DNA of 64,000 nucleotides from Candidatus Tepidiaquacellales bacterium UBA2330. Lineage in GTDB: Bacteria; Bacteroidota; Ignavibacteria; Tepidaquicellales; Tepidaquicellaceae. Every line of letters starts with the position of its first letter. Position 1 is the stretch's first letter. Location of the stretch: contig DDUU01000036.1 of the NCBI GenBank assembly GCA_002344965.1, positions 13,637 to 77,636 of the forward strand, read 5' to 3'. This document shows, piece after piece, positions 1 through 7,709 of the stretch. The translations under genes and the position numbers were made by a program. Below the pieces are notes generated by a model. The model did no database searches. It was not told where the DNA came from and saw only the letters and a program-made list of their open reading frames with translations.

Positions 1-1
1 T

Positions 2-1783
2 TTATGGTCACCGGAAACCCCCGAACTTTATATTCTCAGGATAATCATTACTGATAAATCAGGTAATGTAATAGATGAAAGCTACTCCGAAACAGGATTT
101 AACGATATTACCAAAAGTTCTGATCAGATCTTTCAAAGCGGCAGGCAAATCTCACTGAACGGAATAAATTATTATGAAGATATGCCCGGTTTTGCATCCG
201 CTTTAAGGTATGAAGATGTGGAAAAAGACCTTATGAATATTAAAGCTCTGGGCTTTAACGCTGTCAGAGTTCCGGGCAGATCTGCTCATCCTTATATTGT
301 AAATGTTTGTAACAGAAAAGGATTATTCCTTCTTCAGGAATTCCCATTAAATGAATTATCAGCACATTATTTTGAAGAAGAAAGATTCACAGCTGCAGCA
401 GTTGATTATCTGACCGAAATTATTAAGAGAGACAGAAATGAACCAAGTATACTGGCTTGGGGTCTCGGTAACGATCTTGATGTATCTTCAGAGCATACTT
501 ACAATTATTTTAAAGAAGCGGCGGCGGCTGTCGATTCTGTTAACAAAAGACTTAAATATTATACATCGCGTGTTTTTAATGAAGATATCTGCTCGGAACT
601 TGTAGATTTTATCGGTATTAATATTTACGGGAGTAACTTTAATTCCATTAAAAATGATCTGACAATATTAACAAATAAATCAAAGCCAATAACAAACAGA
701 AAGAATACTTCTTATTTTATTTCCGGCTACGGGATAAAAATCCAAAACGGAAACAACAACGGATTCAGTGATATCAGGTCTCAGGAGTCACAAATGAAAT
801 TTTACAAAGAAATTTTTCCAATAGCGTCACAGTCATTTTCCGGAAACTTTATGTCATCTTACGCTGACTGGAATTCTGAAAATCCGCTGAATTATCCGCT
901 TGACCGGAATCCTTATCTTCAGACTAACGGAATACATACTTTTAACAGAGAACAAAAGCTTTCTACTAACTTTATAAAGAGACTTCTCTACCGCGAAGAT
1001 CTGCCAAGGATACAGGAAGGAAATTACATTAATGAATTTCCGTATATTTTTATTATTACCGGCATGATCATAATGATTATTTTTGCATTCTTTATAAATA
1101 AAGACAGAAAGTTCAGATCAGGTCTGGCAAGATGTATTTATAAACCTACATATTTTTTTGCACTTGTAAAAGATCAGATGATAATTTCTAAAGGATATAA
1201 TATCCTTCTTACATTAAGCATATCAATTGGTCTCGGTTTATTTTTCTCTTCTGTCCTTTATTTTGTGAAAGATAATAATTCTTTTGACATGCTTCTTTCA
1301 AAGACATTAACAAATGACAGCTCTAAAATTTTATTCAGTGAAATTGTAAACAATAAATTGTATCTGATCTCTTCTATTTCAGTTTTAATTATTTTAATAA
1401 TTTTTTTAACATCATTTTTTTTATACTTCATTTCATTTTATACAAAAGGTAAATCCTATTTTAAAATTATTTATACTATCTGCCTTTGGTCTGTACTTCC
1501 TTTGCTTATTTTTCTACCGGTTGGAACAGTGCTGTTCAAATTAACGGAATCTAATCCCGCATATATTTCTATGTCACTCTGGCTTTTTATTATTCTCGCA
1601 GCGTTAAGCTTAAACAGAATTTTAATCGGCGCAAAATCAATCTTTGACATAAGAACCGGCAAAGTATATTTTTACGGTCTAATTATAATTTCCATTTTTA
1701 TTGCCATGATCTACAGCTATTTTTACTTTTTTACGGGAGTAACGGAAACTTATGAACTTATTACTAAACTGAATAAATCATAA
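2..1783 (+). CDS. GH2-like TIM-barrel / polytopic membrane fusion, catalytic residues lost (5' partial)
   Basis: The reading frame is open from base 2 and enters the window without a start, so the N-terminus lies upstream. The visible part begins with the end of a beta-sandwich ('LWSPETPELYILRI'), then the GH2 barrel landmarks 'SLNGINYYED', 'LGFNAVRVPG' and 'RDRNEPSILAWGLGND'. GH2 enzymes use a Glu in 'GNE' as acid/base; here it is Asp (codon 473-475). The nucleophile site expected as 'SEYG' reads 'SGYG' (Gly codon 725-727). The protein is therefore probably not an active glycosidase and may bind or sense a glycan. After the barrel come about six hydrophobic segments (bases ~1033-1750), an arrangement resembling a Yip1-like membrane domain. 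It ends 7 bp before smc. The fold assignment is good; the function is unknown. Confidence 0.75.
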   Translation, partial: LWSPETPELYILRIIITDKSGNVIDESYSETGFNDITKSSDQIFQSGRQISLNGINYYEDMPGFASALRYEDVEKDLMNIKALGFNAVRVPGRSAHPYIVNVCNRKGLFLLQEFPLNELSAHYFEEERFTAAAVDYLTEIIKRDRNEPSILAWGLGNDLDVSSEHTYNYFKEAAAAVDSVNKRLKYYTSRVFNEDICSELVDFIGINIYGSNFNSIKNDLTILTNKSKPITNRKNTSYFISGYGIKIQNGNNNGFSDIRSQESQMKFYKEIFPIASQSFSGNFMSSYADWNSENPLNYPLDRNPYLQTNGIHTFNREQKLSTNFIKRLLYREDLPRIQEGNYINEFPYIFIITGMIIMIIFAFFINKDRKFRSGLARCIYKPTYFFALVKDQMIISKGYNILLTLSISIGLGLFFSSVLYFVKDNNSFDMLLSKTLTNDSSKILFSEIVNNKLYLISSISVLIILIIFLTSFFLYFISFYTKGKSYFKIIYTICLWSVLPLLIFLPVGTVLFKLTESNPAYISMSLWLFIILAALSLNRILIGAKSIFDIRTGKVYFYGLIIISIFIAMIYSYFYFFTGVTETYELITKLNKS

Positions 1784-1790
1784 CTTATAA

Positions 1791-4700
1791 TTGTATCTTT
1801 CAAAGATAGAAATATTCGGATTTAAATCTTTTGCAGACAAAACTACAATTGAGTTTGACAGCGGCGTATCTGCAATAGTCGGTCCGAATGGTTCCGGAAA
1901 ATCTAATATCGTGGACGCTCTCAGATGGGTGCTGGGAGAGCAGGGTGATAAAGTATTAAGAAGCGGTAAAAGGGAAGATGTAGTATTTAACGGAACAAAA
2001 TTCAGAAAACCGCTCAGCGTGGCTGAGGTGATGGTTACGATTCAGAATAATAAAAATATTCTTCCGACGGAATATAATGAAGTTCAGATCGCAAGAAGAT
2101 TTTACAGAAGCGGTGAGACTGAATATTTTCTGAACGGCACAAAAGTCCGGCTTAAGGACATTAAAGAATTATTTATTGATACCGGCATTGGCCCGGATGC
2201 TTACTCTGTTATTGAATTAAAAATGGTAGAGACAATTTTATCCGATGTAAAACATGAAAGAAGAAAACTCTTTGAAGAAGCGGCAGGAGTGGTTTCATAT
2301 AAGCATAACCGGGATCTTACTTTCAACAGACTTGATGCTGTCCATGAATCTCTTCTCAGGGTAAATGATATTATCAGGGAAAAACAGCGGAATGTAAACG
2401 CTCTCGAACGTCAGGCCAAAAGAAACGAAGAGGCGAAATTAGTTTCTGAAGAATTAAAATCTCTTGAACTTAAAACCGGTAAGTTTGAATACGAATCACT
2501 CATAAGAGAAATTAATGATATTAAAGATAAGGAAGAAGACAATATAAAATTAAAGGAATCACTTTCTGAAGAGATCAGAGTTAATGACATGCAGCTTGAT
2601 AAATTCAGGACTGAACTGTCTTCTCTCGACGAAACTCTTTCTGATCTTACTGACGAGTATAATTCCATAAAAGAAAAAGCAAATCAGACTGATAGAGAAA
2701 ATCTTGTTCTAAACGAAAAGATCAGCAATTTAATATCAAATAATAACAGACTTTCCGGAGAAAATGAATCTCTCAAGGAAAATATTGAAAAAAGCAGGGA
2801 TAAAGCTGATGATGCAGCGCAGAAAGTAAAAATTCTTGCAAACACAATATTAATTTCTGAAAGTTCACTCGCTGAAAAAAAATCAAAAGTTGAAGCAAGC
2901 ATTAAAATCATTAATGAGAAAAAAAATGAAATGCTTGAGCTGGCTCAGAAAGCAAAAGCATCAGCGGGAATAGTAAATGAAAAAAAGGAGCAATATCAGA
3001 AAAATAAAATCAACTATGACAATAATCTTAATCAGCTTGAGAAGATCTCGTCGGCTAATTCAGAATTATTGATTCAGCTTGAAGAAACAGATAAATCCAT
3101 CAGTGATTTCGAACTAAAAATAAAATCAGTTACAGATGAATTAAAGACCGCTGAAAAAAACCTGAAAGACACTGAATCGGAAAAATCCTCTTTAGGTAAA
3201 ATCCTTTCTGAAAAAGAAAAGGAAATTTCAGATCTTGACATTGAGATACATAAACTGAAAAATAAAGCCGATCATCTGAGAGAACTGTCTGACAACTTTA
3301 ATGATTATGCTGAAGGAATTAAATTTTTAATTGATGAAGAGAAAGAGAAAAATGTTTCTACTATTCTCGATGTGATAGAAGTGGAAGACAGATTTAAAAT
3401 TGCTATTGAAACTGCGCTGGGTGAAATATCCAACTATATTATTCTTGATGAATCAGATAAACTTGATTCTCTGATAGATAAGCTCTCGAAAAATCAAAAA
3501 GGCAAGGTTACCTTTATTTTAAACGACCTGCTTAACTTTAAAACCTTTGAATATTTTGATTTTATTGCAGAGAAACCTGATTTCATTAAGGATAAAGGCG
3601 TTTTTGGATTTGCAGATGAATTTGTAAAATGCAATGATAACAGACATTCAAAACTTATGAAGTATATTCTTGACGAATTTATAATTGTTGATAATTTCAG
3701 CACTGCGAAAAAATTATCCGGGGACAATTACTATAAATTTATTACACTCGATGGGGATATACTGACAAACGGATTTATCAGGTCAGGCGGAAAAGTAAAT
3801 GAAGAATCCGTCAGATTGGGAAGACAGAAAGTAATTACCGGAATAGAAAATTCTCTTACAGAAAGCAGGAAACGGTTAATCGGATTAAAATCTGAAAGAG
3901 AAAAACTTTTGGCAGACTTTGAAGCTGTACCGGACGAAGCAATGATAAAAATATGCTCAGACATGAAATTTGAAATAAACAGACTGCAGAATGAAATTTC
4001 GAAGCTTGAATTCAAAAAGGAGCAGTTAAATAAAGCGTTTTCAGGCAATGAAATTATGTATGAGGATATTTCTTTGGTAAATAAAGAACTTAACAGGACG
4101 ATCGATGAGCAGATCAAAGATTTAAATAAATTTGAAAATGAACAATTCAATTATGACAAAGAGCTGCTTTTTCTTACTGACGAATTCAACGAGATTGAAA
4201 AAAATTTTTCACAGGAGTCCGCTGATTATAATAGTTTTAACCTTGAAGTTATAAAATTAAAGAATGAACATAAAAACGAAGAGCAGAACAGCATACGTAT
4301 TGCAAATACAATTTTATACAATGAAAAGCAGATCAGAGCAAATACTTTAATTATAAGCGAAAATAATGAAAAACTAAAAGAGCTTGATGAAAAGTCGGAA
4401 GAAAATAAGCATATTCTTCAAAAGACGGGGGAGGAGTTAAAAGTTATAAGCAATAAACTCGAAGACGAAAGAAAACTTCATTCAGAAAAAAAATCCGAAC
4501 AGTATAAAATAGACCTTCTGCAAAGACAGAACAGGCTTGACTTTGATAACGTATCCCAAAAGCTGATTAACTCACAGGTAAAGATAAAGGAAAATGAAAT
4601 CAAGTCAACACAGGTTAAGGATTACATTTTACGAAAATATGAAAAGGATATATCTTACAATGAGAGCGGGGAAAGCGCTTCTGATTATTTTGCGGATTTT

Positions 4701-5399
4701 GATCTGCCTGCATCTAAAAGCGAAATAGATATACTTAATGAAAGACTTAAAAGGCTCGGAGGCGGATATCAGCAGTTTTTATTTGAAGATTATGAAAATG
4801 AAAAGGCGGAACTTGAAAAACTTATTGAACAGAAAAATGATCTTCTGGAATCTGAGAAAGATATCAGGAAGACAATAGACAGAATAAATAAGGAAGCCCG
4901 CGAAAGATTCCTAGCTACTTTTGAGAATATACGTGAGAATTTTATTAATATATTTAAGCAGCTGTTTTCTGAAGGTGATGAAGCAAACCTGAGAATAGTA
5001 CATGAAGTTAATGAAGACGGTAAAGCAGATGAGGATCCGCTGGAAGCTAAGATCGAGATTATTGCAAAGCCTCGCGGTAAACGTCCGACTTCCATTGAGC
5101 TTTTATCCGGCGGCGAGAAGACGCTGACCGCTATTGCACTTCTTTTTGCAATTTATCTGGTTAAACCATCTCCGTTCTGCGTCCTTGATGAAGTGGATGC
5201 ACCGCTTGACGTTGCCAATCTCGGAAGATTCAATAATATGATAAGGAAATTTTCAGACAATACTCAGTTCATTTTAATTACTCATAATGAAAGAACAATG
5301 GAATCAGTTGACAGACTTTACGGAGTAACTATGCAGGAAGCAGGGATCACTACAATAGTAGAGACTAAATTCAAGTCTGATGAGAAACTTCAGGCTTAA
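1791..5399 (+). CDS. smc: Chromosome segregation SMC ATPase
   Basis: This is the full-length bacterial condensin subunit of 1202 residues, which clamps and extrudes DNA loops together with ScpA/ScpB. Walker A 'GPNGSGKS' is at residues 31-38, the ABC signature 'LLSGGEK' is around residue 1106, and Walker B 'FCVLDEVDAPLD' is near 1133. Two long Lys/Glu-rich coiled coils (about 160-500 and 680-1020) flank a hinge at about 510-670, which ends in the glycine pair of 'FIRSGGK'. The start is TTG at 1791: no in-frame ATG precedes the conserved 'KIEIFGFKSFADKT', and there is no Shine-Dalgarno sequence. The 3' end overlaps the next gene by 20 bp, so the two are probably translationally coupled. No scpA or scpB is in the window. 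Confidence 0.98.
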   Translation: MYLSKIEIFGFKSFADKTTIEFDSGVSAIVGPNGSGKSNIVDALRWVLGEQGDKVLRSGKREDVVFNGTKFRKPLSVAEVMVTIQNNKNILPTEYNEVQIARRFYRSGETEYFLNGTKVRLKDIKELFIDTGIGPDAYSVIELKMVETILSDVKHERRKLFEEAAGVVSYKHNRDLTFNRLDAVHESLLRVNDIIREKQRNVNALERQAKRNEEAKLVSEELKSLELKTGKFEYESLIREINDIKDKEEDNIKLKESLSEEIRVNDMQLDKFRTELSSLDETLSDLTDEYNSIKEKANQTDRENLVLNEKISNLISNNNRLSGENESLKENIEKSRDKADDAAQKVKILANTILISESSLAEKKSKVEASIKIINEKKNEMLELAQKAKASAGIVNEKKEQYQKNKINYDNNLNQLEKISSANSELLIQLEETDKSISDFELKIKSVTDELKTAEKNLKDTESEKSSLGKILSEKEKEISDLDIEIHKLKNKADHLRELSDNFNDYAEGIKFLIDEEKEKNVSTILDVIEVEDRFKIAIETALGEISNYIILDESDKLDSLIDKLSKNQKGKVTFILNDLLNFKTFEYFDFIAEKPDFIKDKGVFGFADEFVKCNDNRHSKLMKYILDEFIIVDNFSTAKKLSGDNYYKFITLDGDILTNGFIRSGGKVNEESVRLGRQKVITGIENSLTESRKRLIGLKSEREKLLADFEAVPDEAMIKICSDMKFEINRLQNEISKLEFKKEQLNKAFSGNEIMYEDISLVNKELNRTIDEQIKDLNKFENEQFNYDKELLFLTDEFNEIEKNFSQESADYNSFNLEVIKLKNEHKNEEQNSIRIANTILYNEKQIRANTLIISENNEKLKELDEKSEENKHILQKTGEELKVISNKLEDERKLHSEKKSEQYKIDLLQRQNRLDFDNVSQKLINSQVKIKENEIKSTQVKDYILRKYEKDISYNESGESASDYFADFDLPASKSEIDILNERLKRLGGGYQQFLFEDYENEKAELEKLIEQKNDLLESEKDIRKTIDRINKEARERFLATFENIRENFINIFKQLFSEGDEANLRIVHEVNEDGKADEDPLEAKIEIIAKPRGKRPTSIELLSGGEKTLTAIALLFAIYLVKPSPFCVLDEVDAPLDVANLGRFNNMIRKFSDNTQFILITHNERTMESVDRLYGVTMQEAGITTIVETKFKSDEKLQA

Positions 5400-6111
5400 G
5401 ATTTTCTGCGAATTTTCCGCCGCCCTGAATGACAACGATTCTTATTTGAGTTATCTTCTGAAGTTTACTGAAGAGAAGGATTTATTCAGTGAAATGGTTA
5501 AGAAATATCAATCGGGAATATTAAATACTAGAGAATTTTTCCATAAGCTGTATGAGCTTTCCGCTGATGTCTTTAAGAGTATACCTGCTAACGAAACTGA
5601 ATTTGCTGAGTTTTCAGGTTCTTTTTTAAAGTTTGTGAATTACTGTTCTGATAATGATTTTGAAATTAAAATATTCAGTGATTGTATTGACAGTTTCACC
5701 GAACCTTTATTAAAAAAGCATAATCTGTGTTTAAAAAGTTATTCAGGTATTTTTAAGAAAGACCTTTTATCAGGTAAGTCTGAAATATTTTATCCTTACA
5801 CGGATGAATACTGCACACTTTGCAATACATGCAGAAGAAATATTCTTGTTTCACATACAAATGATCATGAGAATGAATTATCCGTATTGATTGGCGACAG
5901 CGTTTCAGACAGCTGTGTAAGCGGATTTGCGGATATAGTCTTTGCGAAAGGAAAACTTGCGTCATACTGCTGGAAAAATAACATTACATATTTTGAATTT
6001 AATGATTTTGAAGATATAATTAATAAAATCAGCAAACCTGAAAAAAGAAAATTTTTAAAACAAAAGAATGAAGCACGTATAAGGCGAAAGGATTTATTTC
6101 TTGGAGGATGA
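5380..6111 (+). CDS. MtnX-like HAD-superfamily protein with degenerate nucleophile motif
   Basis: This 243-residue protein resembles the HAD phosphatase family of MtnX (2-hydroxy-3-keto-5-methylthiopentenyl-1-phosphate phosphatase). Family hallmarks are present: 'KIFSDCIDSF' around Ser100 (motif II), a Cys cluster at C145/C148/C151, and motif IV 'IGDSVSDSC' with D173 and D177. Motif I, normally 'DFDGT' with the phospho-accepting Asp, reads 'CEFSAALNDND': the nucleophile position is Glu11 and the +2 acid/base position is Ser13. Hydrolysis by the usual mechanism is therefore unlikely. The frame is intact, and the altered residues lie downstream of the 20-bp overlap with smc, so the overlap does not explain them. 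It may be a pseudo-phosphatase with a binding role. Fold confidence is good; the role is unknown. Confidence 0.75.
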   Translation: MRNFRLKIFCEFSAALNDNDSYLSYLLKFTEEKDLFSEMVKKYQSGILNTREFFHKLYELSADVFKSIPANETEFAEFSGSFLKFVNYCSDNDFEIKIFSDCIDSFTEPLLKKHNLCLKSYSGIFKKDLLSGKSEIFYPYTDEYCTLCNTCRRNILVSHTNDHENELSVLIGDSVSDSCVSGFADIVFAKGKLASYCWKNNITYFEFNDFEDIINKISKPEKRKFLKQKNEARIRRKDLFLGG

Positions 6112-6748
6112 TTCTTTTAAAAATCATCCGAATTTAATAAAACATCACATGAAGGATTTAGGAAGTATATTTTTTAAATACAGAAGTTACATACCGCTGC
6201 CATTCGTATTTCTTATGCTGGTTTTTATGGAACCGACTCTGACTTCAATTATTATTGGTTTTTTTATTGCATTATCCGGAGAGCTCATTCGTATCTGGTC
6301 AGTCAGTTTTGCAGGCAGCGAAACTAGAACTACTTCAGGAGTCGGAGGGACATATCTCGTAACACAGGGTCCGTATTCCGTTATCAGAAATCCGCTTTAT
6401 GCCGGAAATATTTTAATTTATATCGGAATCGGGATAATGAGTAATGCCTTGTTTCCCTATCTGCAAATATTCGCATTTCTGTTTTTTTTATTTCAGTATC
6501 ACTGCATCGTGCTTGCCGAAGAAGAATTTCTTCAGAATAAATTTACCAAAATATATTCTGATTATAAAAAGACCGTCGGCAGATTTATTCCAAAATTCAC
6601 TAAACTTCCTGACCATATAAAATCGGGACTTGAGCTTAATGTTAAAAGCGGACTAAGATCCGAGAGACGTTCTCTGCAGGCATTTCTGATAACATCCTCA
6701 ATAATTATTACTTATTATCTTCTTAAAGAATGTTTCAAAGTCATTTGA
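6101..6748 (+). CDS. Isoprenylcysteine carboxyl methyltransferase (ICMT/PEMT)-family membrane protein
   Basis: This integral membrane protein of about 215 residues has hydrophobic helices around residues 30-65, 100-145 and 190-212. The motif 'GPYSVIRNPLYAGN' followed by 'EEEFLQNKFTKIYSDYKK' is diagnostic of the ICMT/phospholipid methyltransferase family, which binds S-adenosylmethionine in the membrane. The bacterial substrate is usually not known. The TTG at 6101 overlaps the end of the upstream gene by 11 bp; the ATG at 6149 ('MKDLG') is an equally reasonable start, since conserved sequence begins only after it. The gene converges with the Xer recombinase, with 12 bp between the stop codons. 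Confidence 0.85.
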   Translation: MEDDSFKNHPNLIKHHMKDLGSIFFKYRSYIPLPFVFLMLVFMEPTLTSIIIGFFIALSGELIRIWSVSFAGSETRTTSGVGGTYLVTQGPYSVIRNPLYAGNILIYIGIGIMSNALFPYLQIFAFLFFLFQYHCIVLAEEEFLQNKFTKIYSDYKKTVGRFIPKFTKLPDHIKSGLELNVKSGLRSERRSLQAFLITSSIIITYYLLKECFKVI

Positions 6749-6760
6749 ACAAAATTAAAA

Positions 6761-7684
6761 TCAGGATCTGGGGTGAGACTGTTTATAAACTTTTTTAAGA
6801 CGTTCAGGAGTGATATGAGTGTACACCTGAGTCGTGGAAAGACTTTCATGACCGAGCAGATCCTTAACCGCTCTGATGTCAGCTCCGTTGTCAAGAAGAT
6901 GCGTTGCAAATGAATGCCTAAGGACGTGTGGAGATCTTTTGCTGCTTTGAGTAACAAGAGACAGATTCTTTTTTATCATTCTGTTTACTTTTACAGGATA
7001 TAGTTTCTTACCCGTATTGTCCACAAATAAATTGTCAATTCCGTTTACATTACAAATATCCCTTATCTGAATATAATTTTTTAATGACTTCTCAGCTTCA
7101 CTTCCAAAAGGGACAATTCTTTCCTTTGAACCTTTACCTTTTACTTTAATGGTTCTGCTGTTAAGATCCAAATTATTTATTTTCAGATTGATCAGCTCGG
7201 ACAGACGAATTCCCGTACTGTAAAATAATTCAATGATAGCTTTGTCAAGAATACTGATTTCAGATAAATATTTTTCACCGAGAAGTTTACTTAATTCACT
7301 TTCAGTGAGTACTGAAGGCAGCTTTTTATTAAGCTTGGGAAAAATCAGAGATGATGAAAAATTTTTGGAGATATATTTGTTTTTATAAAGAAATTTATAA
7401 AATGATTTAATTACGGAGATCTTTCTTGATATAGTCTTTTTCGAATATTTGCCTTCTCTTTTAAAAGGATCTGACAGCTCTGCAATAAAAGTTTTCAGAA
7501 ATACAAGATCAAGCTTATCATTTACGTGATCTATATCCGTATTTATAGCTCCGGATTTTTCAGCATACTCAAACAACTGTCTGAGATCATTTTCATATGA
7601 TATGACGGTATTTTCCGAATAGTTTCTGCTGAATTTTAAATAGTTCAGAAATTCTTTTAAATGTTCATCTGAAGATTTATTCAT
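6761..7684 (-). CDS. xerC: Tyrosine recombinase XerC/XerD
   Basis: This 307-residue site-specific recombinase is of the type that resolves chromosome dimers at dif near the terminus. The N-terminal SAM-like core-binding domain spans roughly 1-105. The catalytic domain carries all six residues: R160 ('STGIRLSEL'), K184 ('KGKGSKER'), H253 and R256 ('HVLRHSFATH'), H279 ('LLGHESLSTT') and the nucleophile Y288. It lies 25 bp downstream of topA on the same strand and is probably cotranscribed with it. XerC and XerD cannot be told apart by eye. No dif-like site was recognised here, and nothing suggests an integron or prophage integrase. Confidence 0.92.
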   Translation of the reverse strand: MNKSSDEHLKEFLNYLKFSRNYSENTVISYENDLRQLFEYAEKSGAINTDIDHVNDKLDLVFLKTFIAELSDPFKREGKYSKKTISRKISVIKSFYKFLYKNKYISKNFSSSLIFPKLNKKLPSVLTESELSKLLGEKYLSEISILDKAIIELFYSTGIRLSELINLKINNLDLNSRTIKVKGKGSKERIVPFGSEAEKSLKNYIQIRDICNVNGIDNLFVDNTGKKLYPVKVNRMIKKNLSLVTQSSKRSPHVLRHSFATHLLDNGADIRAVKDLLGHESLSTTQVYTHITPERLKKVYKQSHPRS

Positions 7685-7709
7685 AATAATTTGATTTAAT
7701 TATCTGAAT

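Noticed and set aside
2411..5095. Antisense open frames within smc and similar frames opposite topA and the ABC genes
   Set aside because: They are low-complexity shadows of Lys/Glu-rich coding sequence with no start context or family resemblance.
5380..5420. Frameshift or sequencing error as the cause of the altered HAD motif
   Set aside because: The frame is continuous, flanking residues align in register with the family, and two separate codons differ from the consensus without an indel.
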